Source: Flavobacteriales bacterium (GTDB taxonomy: Bacteria; Bacteroidota; Bacteroidia; Flavobacteriales; UA16). From it: a stretch of 16,514 nucleotides of DNA. Positions 6,202-15,823 of the stretch are shown here, in pieces. Numbering within the stretch: position 1 is the stretch's first letter; every line of letters starts with the position of its first letter. The notes under the pieces were generated by a model that had not been told where the DNA came from, searched no databases, and saw only the letters and a program-made list of their open reading frames with translations. The DNA lies in assembly GCA_028141885.1 (NCBI GenBank), contig JAOIQU010000030.1, positions 1 through 16,514 of the forward strand, read 5' to 3'. Made by a program: the position numbers and the translations under genes.

Positions 6202-9200
6202 ATGAATCCAAGTCTGATTTCCTGGCCATCTGTAACGAGCTCGTTTCGTGGGTTGTTTGGCGCCATTGCTTGTACGTTTTTGGTCTCTTCGACCTTCGCC
6301 CAAGAAGGCATCATCGTGCCCATGTCCAATGGCACAGTCGTCGTCGATTGCGATGCCACCCAAACCATTTATTTCACGGATGACAACAGTGGCAGCACGG
6401 ATTTCCAGGACCCATATTCCAATCAAGACTACACCATCACGTTGTGCCCGAGCGTGCCGGGCGATGCGGTGCAAGTGAACTTCGTGGCTTTTGACCTCCA
6501 GACCAACGCCAATCCCAACAACAGCGACCGCTTGTTTGCCTACAACGGGGACAGCACAGATGGTGATTTGGTTGGTGTGGGTACAGCCAACTCTTTCAAT
6601 GGTGTGTCAATCACCGCTTCAATTGACAACCCAACTGGGTGTGTCACATTCAGGTTCGTGGTGAACAATGGCGCGACAGGAGGCGACGCTGGATGGGTGG
6701 CGGAGGTGACTTGCGTTACGCCGTGTGCGTACCCAGAGTCAGATTTGGTCCTGGTTTCCCCAGAGCCATTTCCAGGTACGCCTGAAAGTGTCGGGGTGTG
6801 CATGGATGAATTGGTGACCTTCGACGCGAGTGGTTCCTTGCCAGGGGCGCCGGAGTTCCCCGTGGATTCACTCATTTGGAACTGGGGCGATGGACAGGTC
6901 GAAACCACCGCGGTAGCGGATGGATTCCAAATCTCACACAGCTACCCTGAACCTGGAGAGTACATCGTGTCGTTGGTTGTACAGGACATCAATGGATGCA
7001 ACAGCACCAACATCATTCCTTACCAGGTGCTGGTGTCTACAGTTCCGATCTTCAACACCGAGGTGACCTCACCCATCTGCGTGGATGCCCCAGGCGTGCT
7101 GGATGGTACCCCCGTGGAGAGTGTGACCTGGACTGCCTTGCCGCCGGTTGGGGTGTCCGAGTTGGCTGACTTGCCTGATGCGACAGGGGTGGCATTCACG
7201 TCTCAGTTGTTCATCGATTTTTTTGATACTGACCAAGTTCTCGAGTTTTGTGATGACCTCGAATTGATCACAGCGAACATCGAACACAGCTTCATTGGTG
7301 ATTTAAGTTTCTGGATCACCTGTCCTGACGGAACGGAGGTGCTGTTGATGGACAATGGCGCCTCAGGCGGTCCGGACCCCACAGGCTGCACCCCTAACGA
7401 TTTGGGAGGCAATGATCTCGGCATTGTTGATGTCGAGGGCTTTGACTATTCATGGAGCATGGATGCGGAGTGGGTGCTTGACGATGCCAACAACCCTAAT
7501 ACGACAAATCCAATGCCGGCAGGGACTTACCTGCCATGCGGGGATTTGTGTGATTTTGTGGGATGCCCACTCAATGGCATTTGGACTTTCAATGTGATCG
7601 ACCAATGGGCGGCAGACAACGGAACGCTCTTTGAGTGGGGCATTGATTTCAATCCAGAGATTGTACCTGGCATTACGACGTTCACCCCTGAAATTGGCAT
7701 GGGGTCGGACAGCTCGTATTGGCATCCCTTCGGGGACGACGGCATCATTTTGACCACGGAGGACTATGGGGTCGTCGGCGTTGATGAGGACGCGAATGTC
7801 GTGGATGTGATATTCGAGGAGCCCGGGGTTTACGAATTTGGATACCTCGTGACCAATGATTTTGGTTGCTCCTGGGACACCACAGTGCAAGTCGAAGTGT
7901 TGGAATCTCCTCAAGCCTTTGTTTCTGCTGGGCCGGATCTGGAGTTTTGTGGGGAACCCATCGACTTGTTGGGGTCATACATCCCCATGGACACAGCCAA
8001 TTGCGGAGAAGCTTCAGGTTTCCACCAATACTGTTACGGCGCCAACGACAATGCTGTTTTCAGTTACTGCCCCAATGTGCCTGGCGATGGCACCACGATG
8101 ACGTTGCAATTCACTGGTGGCGAATTGGAATGGGGCTGGGATTACATCACAGTGTTCGACGGTCCTGACGGAACTGGTCCAGTCATAGAGACCTTGTACT
8201 GGGAGATCGCAGGCCAAACGTTCACTCCCACCAATCCAGATGGCTGCATTTCATTTCAAATCACGGCGGATGGCGGCGGTTGCGATTGTGCCACCAATTC
8301 GTTTTGTGGTTTTGAGTCCTTGCAATGGACCACCTATTGTGCGCCGTTGAATGCCTTCAGCAACGTGGAATTCTCTTGGTCTCCCGACGAGTCTCTCAAC
8401 GACGGATCGCTGCTTCAGCCCACGTTGATGGAATTTGAGGGGGACACCACGGCGTTTGTCCTCACGGTGGAGATGTTGGATGTGGCCAATTGTGTGGCTT
8501 CCGACACCATGTCGGTGGTTCCTGGATTTGCGTTCGACGTCGACCACATGGACTTGTCTTGTGAGGGGGACGATGGGATGATTTTCGTGGACATCCTCGG
8601 CGAGGATGTTGCGGAGGATGGTCCGTACAACATTGACGTTCAATGGAACGTTCCGCTGTGTTCAGGGCCAGGCATCCAGGAGCATTGCTACGGTGCCATG
8701 GACAGCACAGTGTTCACCCATTGCCCTGACAACCCAGGGGACGGCACCATGATGGGCGTTGAATTTTTGAATGGCTTCCTTGATGGCTCTGGCTTTGATG
8801 TGGTGACTGTCTACAACGGCGCCAACGGCGAGGGCGAGGTCCTGGGTGTGTTGTTCGAAGATGCGTTAGGTCAGTTCACCGCCGACAATGCATTTGGCCA
8901 AAACCCTGACGGGTGCATCTCAATCCGATTTGAAAGCGACGGGTTCTGCAGTTGCGCGGACACTGTGGCTTGTGGACTGCCTCCGTTTGTTTGGGAGACC
9001 TCGTGCAACACAGATGCCGTCGAGCCCGTGCTGGTGGATTCGTTGGTTTGGGAGGGCGCGACGGTTGTGCTTGACAGTTTGATCGCCGGCGAATACGAGG
9101 TGGTGGTGTCCAATGCCGATGGATGTGTCTACACCCAAATTCTTGAATTGACCGCCCCTGACACCACTGGCCTTGGCGGTTCGTTGGGGTCAACCATCGA

Positions 9201-10617
9201 TTGGAGCCTCAGCACCGACACGGGATTGTTTGCAGGCGCGATGGGACTGCCTGACACAGTCTGGTACGAGAATGGGCAATGGTTTCCGATTCAGGCGTGG
9301 TTGGCTTGGGAGGGAGATTCGACGTTCCATTGGGACGGAGCGCCGGTGGATGCCATTGTCATTGAGGGGTGCGAGGACGCCAGCTTGGTGCTCCAGCGCA
9401 CTCAGGCCCAAACCTCGGATTCGTTGTTTGTCGAATGGCATGGCACAGCTGACGCGGGAGTGGATCACGCAGAGGCAAGCTCGGTGTTCATCATGGAGCC
9501 GGGCACGACGATGTTGACTGAGCCGCTGCAAGTGGCCAACGATGGCTTCTCGGAGGGCATCGAAGACGTCCTGATTGTGGGTGCTGGGCTTGACGTTTGT
9601 GGCGATTCACTGCTGGATTCATTGCGATTGCTCATTTTGGATCCCATTCCCATGGAGGCATCATCTCTGCCTTTGGATTGCATCGAGGATCCTGGGGTGC
9701 AAACCGTGGCATTTGAGGGAATTGAGGGCTTTGGACCCTTTGACCAAATGTGGGAGGTGTCACCCAGTGGCGATGAGACCGGATGGATGGAGATGGCAGG
9801 GTTGGCAACGTCAACCGAGGTGGACATGATTGACTCTTCTGGCCAATTGATACCAAATGTCCACGTTGCCCTTTCACTGATGGACCAATGCGGACACGTT
9901 GCTCGGTTCCACGCTGACATCGAACATATCGTGATGCAGGCGGCCCAATTGTGCGTGGACAGTGCCTTTGGTTTCCCGGCGGCAAATGCACACCTGCCCG
10001 TACTGGATGTTTTGATTGATGGGGTGTCGTATTTCGACAACGTCATGCTTCAGGACACCTTGACCATTGCGGCCGATTCCGTGGATGGCCATTGGATGTT
10101 GGACTCTGTTTCCACGGGTCCATTTGATTGGACTGGGATCGTGACGCTGGTGGACACCTGTGGTTGGTCCACAAGCGCTCAGCTGTACATCTTGGAATAC
10201 ATCTGCACAGAAGGCTGCACCGATGAGGCGGCGTGCAATTTTGATGTCGATGCGGGCATTGAAGATGGATCTTGCACCTTCACGGGCGACGAATGCGAAG
10301 GGGAGGGCGACGCTTTGGAAGGATGGGTCTTGAACGACGCTTGCGATTGTGTCCCGGTCACGGACCGGTTGTCTGAACAGGATTTGGCCTTTGACTTGTT
10401 CCCCAACCCCAATGACGGCGAATTCAGGATTGTTGCCAACGTGGACCAAGGGCTCTTGAGGGTCCGTTCGGCAGATGGACGTTTGGTGCACATGGCGCAA
10501 CTCCAAGCGTTGCAGCAAGGAGTGCGATTGGATCTCAATTTGAGCAATGGCATGTATCTCATGGAATTGTTTTCTGAGAGCTTCCACCAAACTCACAGGG
10601 TCGTGGTGCAACGATGA
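6202..10617 (+). CDS. Giant secreted T9SS cargo protein: three CUB-like, PKD and P-domain modules
   Basis: This 1471-residue protein has a signal peptide of about 33 residues (CTFLVSSTFAQ). Domains in order are: CUB-like 1 (47-177), PKD (180-285, LIWNWGDGQVE), proprotein-convertase P-domain (322-483, ANIEHSFIGDL ... GIWTFNVIDQWAADNGTL) and a PKD-like unit (493-575). CUB-like 2 (601-714) and a PKD-like unit of gliding-protein type (720-785, FSWSPDESLNDG) follow. An SprB-like unit is then split by CUB-like 3 (about 820-943). The C-terminal part holds a Calx-beta-like domain (1052-1152), the shared unnamed module (about 1249-1334), the Cys-rich GCTDEAACNF motif (1336) and a T9SS type A domain (1395-1471, LFPNPNDG). 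P-domains and CUB domains commonly go with proteases or adhesion, but no protease catalytic domain is visible here. A structural or binding role on the cell surface is therefore more likely. The neighbouring 1370-residue protein is its tandem paralogue. Confidence 0.92.
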   Translation: MNPSLISWPSVTSSFRGLFGAIACTFLVSSTFAQEGIIVPMSNGTVVVDCDATQTIYFTDDNSGSTDFQDPYSNQDYTITLCPSVPGDAVQVNFVAFDLQTNANPNNSDRLFAYNGDSTDGDLVGVGTANSFNGVSITASIDNPTGCVTFRFVVNNGATGGDAGWVAEVTCVTPCAYPESDLVLVSPEPFPGTPESVGVCMDELVTFDASGSLPGAPEFPVDSLIWNWGDGQVETTAVADGFQISHSYPEPGEYIVSLVVQDINGCNSTNIIPYQVLVSTVPIFNTEVTSPICVDAPGVLDGTPVESVTWTALPPVGVSELADLPDATGVAFTSQLFIDFFDTDQVLEFCDDLELITANIEHSFIGDLSFWITCPDGTEVLLMDNGASGGPDPTGCTPNDLGGNDLGIVDVEGFDYSWSMDAEWVLDDANNPNTTNPMPAGTYLPCGDLCDFVGCPLNGIWTFNVIDQWAADNGTLFEWGIDFNPEIVPGITTFTPEIGMGSDSSYWHPFGDDGIILTTEDYGVVGVDEDANVVDVIFEEPGVYEFGYLVTNDFGCSWDTTVQVEVLESPQAFVSAGPDLEFCGEPIDLLGSYIPMDTANCGEASGFHQYCYGANDNAVFSYCPNVPGDGTTMTLQFTGGELEWGWDYITVFDGPDGTGPVIETLYWEIAGQTFTPTNPDGCISFQITADGGGCDCATNSFCGFESLQWTTYCAPLNAFSNVEFSWSPDESLNDGSLLQPTLMEFEGDTTAFVLTVEMLDVANCVASDTMSVVPGFAFDVDHMDLSCEGDDGMIFVDILGEDVAEDGPYNIDVQWNVPLCSGPGIQEHCYGAMDSTVFTHCPDNPGDGTMMGVEFLNGFLDGSGFDVVTVYNGANGEGEVLGVLFEDALGQFTADNAFGQNPDGCISIRFESDGFCSCADTVACGLPPFVWETSCNTDAVEPVLVDSLVWEGATVVLDSLIAGEYEVVVSNADGCVYTQILELTAPDTTGLGGSLGSTIDWSLSTDTGLFAGAMGLPDTVWYENGQWFPIQAWLAWEGDSTFHWDGAPVDAIVIEGCEDASLVLQRTQAQTSDSLFVEWHGTADAGVDHAEASSVFIMEPGTTMLTEPLQVANDGFSEGIEDVLIVGAGLDVCGDSLLDSLRLLILDPIPMEASSLPLDCIEDPGVQTVAFEGIEGFGPFDQMWEVSPSGDETGWMEMAGLATSTEVDMIDSSGQLIPNVHVALSLMDQCGHVARFHADIEHIVMQAAQLCVDSAFGFPAANAHLPVLDVLIDGVSYFDNVMLQDTLTIAADSVDGHWMLDSVSTGPFDWTGIVTLVDTCGWSTSAQLYILEYICTEGCTDEAACNFDVDAGIEDGSCTFTGDECEGEGDALEGWVLNDACDCVPVTDRLSEQDLAFDLFPNPNDGEFRIVANVDQGLLRVRSADGRLVHMAQLQALQQGVRLDLNLSNGMYLMELFSESFHQTHRVVVQR

Positions 10618-10668
10618 CGTCCATGTTTTGTTTTTGAGCCGTATTTTTAAGCGTCCCAACGTGTTGAC

Positions 10669-13600
10669 ATGAACCGAAGTTCCCCTTTTCTCGTCTTGCT
10701 GGGTGTTTTTGGAATCTTGCCAACGTGCGCCTTGCTCGCGCAGTCGGCCATGCCATTCCCATTCACCTTCATTCCGATTTCAGATGGAGGGACGGTGACT
10801 GTGAATTGCGGGGACGTTAACCCCATTTTCTTCACCGATGACAACTCGGGGAGTTCGAGTTTTCAAGAGCCTTACTCCAACCAAAACCACACCATCACGC
10901 TCTGTCCAGACGCGCCAGGAGAAGCGCTGTCCTTGGCGTTTTTGGTCTTCAATTTGGAAACGGGCGTTGCTGCAGCAGACAACGATGTTCTGTACATCTA
11001 TGACGGAGACAACACCTCCGCGCCGCTCGTCGGCACAGGAGAAGACAACTCGCTTGCGAATGTGACCATCACAGCCTCTGATGTCAATCCAACAGGCTGC
11101 ATCACCATTGAATTTGTGGTCAACAGCGGGGCCTTTGCGGGCAACCAGGGCTGGGTGGCGCAAGTGACTTGCGAAACCCCATGCGCTTATCCCAACGCAG
11201 CCATTGCGATTGCGAGTCCGGCTGCGCTGCCCGGAGATCCCGGAACTGTGGGGTTGTGCATCGGGGAAGAGGTGACATTGGATGGAAGTGGCTCGCTTCC
11301 AGGAAGTGCTGGCATCGCGCTTGATTCCTTGATTTGGAACTGGGGCGATGGCACAACTGAGGCCGTGTCTGTGCTCGATGGATTTGTCCAATCTCACGTG
11401 TATGCCCAACCTGGCACCTACAGCGTGTCCTTGGTGGTTCAGGATGCTGTCAATTGCAGCAGCACCAACCTTACACAAGTGGATGTGGTGGCCGCGACCG
11501 CGCCGGTGTTCAACTCTGAAGTGACCTCCCCCTTGTGTGTAGACGCTTCAGGAGTGCTAGATGGAACGCCGGTTTCGAGTGAGCCTTGGACGTTCCAGCC
11601 GACGTTTGGGGTTTCTGAAAATGCGTCTTTGCCGGATGCCACAGGGGTGACGTTCACTTCAGAATTGGTCATCGATGCTTTTGAATCAGGCCAAACCTTG
11701 GACGATTGCAACCACCTCGAGGTCATCACCGCCAACATCGAGCACAGCTTTCTCGGAGACCTCACGATGTCCGTGACATGTCCCAATGGCACATCTGTGG
11801 TGTTGCTCGAGAATGCCTTGACGTCTGGCAGCGTCACACCAGATCCCAACGGTTGCAATTTGAACACCAGCGGAACTGAAGATGATCTGAATTACTACGG
11901 CTTGGGTGCTTCGGACTCTGAAGGCTACGATTATTCATGGAACATGGATGCCTTGTACGTCATCGATGGGGTTGACAACCCCTTCACTGTGGACAACCCT
12001 CCGGTCACGCTGCCAAATGGGACGACCATCCAGTCGGGGCTGATTCTTCCGGAAACGTACTTGCCATGTGGCAATTTCTGTGACTTTTTGGGATGTCCTT
12101 TGAACGGCACGTGGACATTCAACGTGTTGGATCAATGGCCTCTGGATGACGGAACGTTGTTTGGATGGAGCATGGCGTTTAGTTCTGACATTGCACCAGA
12201 GATCACCACGTTTGAGCCGAGCATTGGCCAAGGGGCGGACAGCTCTGTTTGGCACGTCGCAGGCGATATCAATTCACCCCTCACGGATGCCGTGGATGGC
12301 GTTGAAGCGGTCAGTGCCGATGGCAACGTTGTGGATGTTCTGTTTGATACGCCGGGCACCTACGAGTTTGGGTACTACGCGGTGAACGAATTTGGTTGTT
12401 CCGGAGACACCACCGTGGCTGTTGAGGTCATTGAATTTTCCAATGAACTGTTGTCTGCAGGTCCTGATTTGGGCTTTTGTGACGGCCCGATTCAACTGCT
12501 GGGCTCGTTTGAATCGGAGGTCAGTGCCACCTGCGCCTCGTCTTCGGGCATTGAGCAATACTGTTGGGGCCCCAATGAGAACACGAGCTTTGAATTTTGT
12601 CCAGACGTCCCTGGCGATGGAACGATGATGACGTTGAATTTGACGCACGGCACGTTGGAACTGGGTGTGGATGTCCTGACTGTTTTCGATGGTCCGAACG
12701 ACGCCTCCCCAATTCTGGCCACACTGACAGGTGACGTGTCTGGCCAAACCTTCATGGCGACGAATCCTGATGGATGCTTGTTCATAACCTTGACGTCAGA
12801 TGGCGCTTGTGACTGTGCATCAGACGATGGTTGTGACCTTGTGCCGCTCCAGTGGTGCACCCATTGCGGTGACGTGCCTGGAGAATGCGATTACAATTTC
12901 CTTTGGGAGCCTGCTGACGCACTCAACGATCCGACGCTGTTGCAACCAACCTTGACCTCCTTTGACGGCAATCCAATGACGTTCGTGCTCACCATGACGA
13001 GTGGGGCAATTGACGTTTGTGCCACATCAGACACCATGGTGGTTGGCCCAGGATTCGAGTACCTCCTTGAGATTGAACAAACGTCTTGTGCGGGCGACGA
13101 TGGAGAGGCGATTGTGGACATCTTGGGTAATCCCACGGCTTCAGAGCTGCCGTTTGAAGTGTCGTTGTACCTGGCGGGTGTGGACTCTGCTTTAGAAGCG
13201 CTTGAATGGACGGGCGATGCGGTGACCTTTGAAGGCCTGACATCCGGCGACTATGAGATTGTGGTGTCCAATGCTTTGGGTTGCACCTACGCAGAAAACT
13301 TCACAATTGATGTGCCCGAGGTCATCTCTGATCCCAATGGCGTGTTGGATTACATTGATGTCCGCTTGGAGTCGAGTCCCACGCAATTCTTGAATGCTTT
13401 GGGGTTGCCAGAGGAGGTGAATTATGACAATGGGACATCGTTTCCTTTGCAATCCTGGATTGACCTTCAGGGCACAGGATTGTTCTCTTGGGAAGGAGGT
13501 CCAGTGGATGCAGTCGCCTTCGAAGGATGTTCCGATGGTTTTGTGCGTGTGATTCGCGACCCAGCTGAAGCAGGTGGGACAAATGTTGTGACCTTGCAAT

Positions 13601-14781
13601 GGGGTGGTGAGGCGACGTTGGGATTGGATTTTTCCACCGCCGTCCAAACCGTTGTGCTTTCACCTGGTGAGGTTGAGGTCGTCGTTCCATTGCTCATTGA
13701 GGTTGATGGGGAGGACGAAGGCGTCGAAGACGTGATTGTCGAGTACGAATATGTGGATGAGTGTGGGGGCAACGTCTCCAACGAATCCAGAATGGTCATC
13801 CTTGACCCCTTGGCCACGACTTCAGAGCCAGGTGTGGTCACATGTGGCGACGGGATGGGCATGCAAATGGCGCAATTCAACAACATCCAAGGGTTTGGAC
13901 CCTTCATGTATCAATGGGGGGAGGCTCCATTGGCTGAAGACGCTCCTTGGTTGGATTTGCCTGGATTGAATGTTTCAGAGGTCCTTCCTGCACAGGACCC
14001 CACTGCAGAGTCTTCCAACGTTCGAACCTTTGAATTGGCGTTGATGGATCAATGCGGTCAAGTCAATGTGTTTTCCGTCGAGGTTGCGCAGCCTGAACTT
14101 TACGACACCCAATTCTGCGTCGACACAACGGTGATGTTCCCAGCCCTCAACCCTGAGGTGCCCATCTCAGACTTGCTTGTGGGGGGACAGTCGTTGTTGA
14201 CTTCAAACATCCTCACGGACACCCTTTCCATCAACGCAACTTGGACGGGAAACAACTGGGTGGTCGAGGGCGTCACAACGGGCGGGTTTGATTGGACCGG
14301 GCTCGTGACCCTTCTGGATACGTGTGCCCAAACCTCAACCGCAGAGTGGCACATCTTGGAATACCCTTGCACGCCAGGTTGCACGCAATCTGACGCTTGC
14401 AATTATTTTGGAGAAGCGGCCATCGAGGACGGCTCCTGTGTCTTCCCAGGGGATGAGTGCGAAGCTGAAGAGGCCGAGTTCCAATTTGGGGTGTTGAATG
14501 ACGATTGTGAGTGTGTGGAGTCCTTTGACGGCGTTGTGGATGAAGTTTTGGACGTGCTAGCGCATCCAAACCCCACCAAAGGAATGATTCGGGTGACGGC
14601 CAACTTGGGGTCAGGTCAAATCGTGTGCCGCACCATGGATGGCCGCATCGTACATCAAGTGCCTGTTCAAAACTTCAGAACAGGTGTGGAGGTTTCGCTG
14701 CCTTTGAGCGCCGGCATGTACCTTCTGGAACTCGCCTCAGGCGACCGCCATTTGATGCGTAGGGTGATCGTCAATCGTTAA
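10669..14781 (+). CDS. Giant secreted T9SS cargo protein, tandem paralogue of the preceding gene
   Basis: This 1370-residue protein has a signal peptide of about 25 residues (VFGILPTCALLAQ). Domains in order are: CUB-like 1 (44-170, FFTDDNSGSSSFQEPYSNQ), PKD (171-275), P-domain (318-508, ANIEHSFLGDL, GTWTFNVLDQWPLDDGTL), PKD-like (512-590), CUB-like 2 (618-741, CPDVPGDGTMM) and PKD-like (742-798, FLWEPADALNDP). The rest is an uninterrupted SprB-like unit (803-884, LTSGDYEIVVSNALGC), a Calx-beta-like domain (950-1048), the shared unnamed module (about 1145-1234), the Cys-rich GCTQSDACNY motif (1237) and a T9SS type A domain (1297-1370, AHPNPTKG). It matches the preceding protein throughout, apart from lacking the third CUB-like domain and having a longer P-domain loop. 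The 51-bp gap shows no terminator, so cotranscription is likely. It should be exported through T9SS. No catalytic motif is recognised. Confidence 0.92.
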   Translation: MNRSSPFLVLLGVFGILPTCALLAQSAMPFPFTFIPISDGGTVTVNCGDVNPIFFTDDNSGSSSFQEPYSNQNHTITLCPDAPGEALSLAFLVFNLETGVAAADNDVLYIYDGDNTSAPLVGTGEDNSLANVTITASDVNPTGCITIEFVVNSGAFAGNQGWVAQVTCETPCAYPNAAIAIASPAALPGDPGTVGLCIGEEVTLDGSGSLPGSAGIALDSLIWNWGDGTTEAVSVLDGFVQSHVYAQPGTYSVSLVVQDAVNCSSTNLTQVDVVAATAPVFNSEVTSPLCVDASGVLDGTPVSSEPWTFQPTFGVSENASLPDATGVTFTSELVIDAFESGQTLDDCNHLEVITANIEHSFLGDLTMSVTCPNGTSVVLLENALTSGSVTPDPNGCNLNTSGTEDDLNYYGLGASDSEGYDYSWNMDALYVIDGVDNPFTVDNPPVTLPNGTTIQSGLILPETYLPCGNFCDFLGCPLNGTWTFNVLDQWPLDDGTLFGWSMAFSSDIAPEITTFEPSIGQGADSSVWHVAGDINSPLTDAVDGVEAVSADGNVVDVLFDTPGTYEFGYYAVNEFGCSGDTTVAVEVIEFSNELLSAGPDLGFCDGPIQLLGSFESEVSATCASSSGIEQYCWGPNENTSFEFCPDVPGDGTMMTLNLTHGTLELGVDVLTVFDGPNDASPILATLTGDVSGQTFMATNPDGCLFITLTSDGACDCASDDGCDLVPLQWCTHCGDVPGECDYNFLWEPADALNDPTLLQPTLTSFDGNPMTFVLTMTSGAIDVCATSDTMVVGPGFEYLLEIEQTSCAGDDGEAIVDILGNPTASELPFEVSLYLAGVDSALEALEWTGDAVTFEGLTSGDYEIVVSNALGCTYAENFTIDVPEVISDPNGVLDYIDVRLESSPTQFLNALGLPEEVNYDNGTSFPLQSWIDLQGTGLFSWEGGPVDAVAFEGCSDGFVRVIRDPAEAGGTNVVTLQWGGEATLGLDFSTAVQTVVLSPGEVEVVVPLLIEVDGEDEGVEDVIVEYEYVDECGGNVSNESRMVILDPLATTSEPGVVTCGDGMGMQMAQFNNIQGFGPFMYQWGEAPLAEDAPWLDLPGLNVSEVLPAQDPTAESSNVRTFELALMDQCGQVNVFSVEVAQPELYDTQFCVDTTVMFPALNPEVPISDLLVGGQSLLTSNILTDTLSINATWTGNNWVVEGVTTGGFDWTGLVTLLDTCAQTSTAEWHILEYPCTPGCTQSDACNYFGEAAIEDGSCVFPGDECEAEEAEFQFGVLNDDCECVESFDGVVDEVLDVLAHPNPTKGMIRVTANLGSGQIVCRTMDGRIVHQVPVQNFRTGVEVSLPLSAGMYLLELASGDRHLMRRVIVNR

Positions 14782-14886
14782 GCAGGATTTGTTGGGCCGC
14801 TGTTGTGGATGGCCAAGGTTGAAGTTGTTTAGAACAACCTCGCGCCAAACGTATTTGTGGAGGCAAACCCAACGAATTTTGCAGTC

Positions 14887-15819
14887 ATGATTTCGTCATT
14901 TTGCCCTTTGCGGTTTCACCATTTGTGTTTGATCTCCGCGGCTTTCGCCCTTACGATGGTCGCCTCTGTAAAGGTCCAAGCCCAGTCGTTTGATGTCAAT
15001 TGGCCAAGTGATGTGCTTGAAGGGGCTTGTGACCAAGTCATTGAGGTCGTTGCAGATCAACCGGCATTGTCTGTAGACAACGACTGCGAGGAGGTTGAAT
15101 TGACCTTTGAGGATGAAATTTTGGAGGCGACATGTGAGCAGGAGACCTGGGTGAATCGTCATTGGATGGCGGCAGGTTGCGGAGACACGTTGTTGCACGT
15201 TCAACAAATTCGTTTGCGGGATGTCGTTGCGCCTGCGGTTGTGTTCGACGAAACTTATACGGGTCAATTCTGCATTGGAACGTTGGACTGGCTTCCCAAC
15301 CTGCAGGACAATTGCGACTTCAGTTTGTCAGGGGGAGTGAGCACCTCAGACACGTTGGTCCTGTGCGAGGGTGTGTTTTCGTTTGTGGTCAACTTGGATG
15401 TGGCGGACGATTGTGGCAACGTGTTGGACACGAATTACACGGTAATCCTTCTCGAAGCCTGCGATGCCATTTTGGATCCCGTGGTTGCTGGATGTACGGA
15501 TGCGACTGCAACCAACTTTGATGTTGATGCGACTTGTGACAATGGCAACTGCACGTACGCCAACCAATTTTGCGGTGAAGGCACGTACTTCGATGTGAAC
15601 GCTGGTATGTGTCTCCCGTTGTCCGTTTGCGCGAATCCGTGGGAGTATTGTGGGCCTTTCACCGTTTGGGATGAAGAGCTTGGGAAATGTGTGCCTGAGC
15701 TCATTTCAGCAGCCTGCTATTTTGACGTCAACAACAGTGGGGTGGTTGACATTGGTGATTTGCTGGGATTCCTGGGCGTGTATGGTGTGTCGTGCAACAA
15801 TGTCGAAGACGACGATTGA
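14887..15819 (+). CDS. Secreted HYR-like protein with C-terminal dockerin-like motif
   Basis: The ATG at 14887 gives 310 residues with a well-shaped signal peptide (LISAAFALTMVASVKVQAQ). An in-frame GTG at 14857 would add 10 residues and is less likely. The mature part holds a Cys-containing beta-sandwich region like HYR repeats of gliding-type proteins (about 35-125, NRHWMAAGCGDTLLHVQQI ... RDVVAP) and a second similar half (130-195, VADDCGNV). A GCTDATATNFD Cys motif (202), a pair of CxxGTYFD/FTVWDEELGKC segments and a C-terminal dockerin-like single motif follow (278-305, FDVNNSGVVDIGDLLGFLG). Unlike its three upstream neighbours it has no T9SS sorting domain, so it may stay periplasmic, be released otherwise or bind a partner. 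The gap upstream is 105 bp from the previous stop and it is probably last in the operon. Confidence 0.85.
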   Translation: MISSFCPLRFHHLCLISAAFALTMVASVKVQAQSFDVNWPSDVLEGACDQVIEVVADQPALSVDNDCEEVELTFEDEILEATCEQETWVNRHWMAAGCGDTLLHVQQIRLRDVVAPAVVFDETYTGQFCIGTLDWLPNLQDNCDFSLSGGVSTSDTLVLCEGVFSFVVNLDVADDCGNVLDTNYTVILLEACDAILDPVVAGCTDATATNFDVDATCDNGNCTYANQFCGEGTYFDVNAGMCLPLSVCANPWEYCGPFTVWDEELGKCVPELISAACYFDVNNSGVVDIGDLLGFLGVYGVSCNNVEDDD

Positions 15820-15823
15820 ACGC

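Noticed and set aside
9874..10659. Open frame of 261 codons on the minus strand.
   Set aside because: It is antisense to the C-terminal part of the 1471-residue gene, including its conserved sorting domain. No domain or leader supports it.
10618..10668. A TATTTTTA element in the gap between the two giant paralogues, considered as a -7 promoter box.
   Set aside because: No TTG/TTTG element is found at the needed 19-21 bp upstream, so an internal promoter cannot be supported.
14815..14843. Hairpin potential (AGGTTG ... CAACCT, and GTTGTT TAG AACAAC) between the third and fourth operon genes.
   Set aside because: The stems are only 6 bp and no T tract follows, so it is not a credible terminator.
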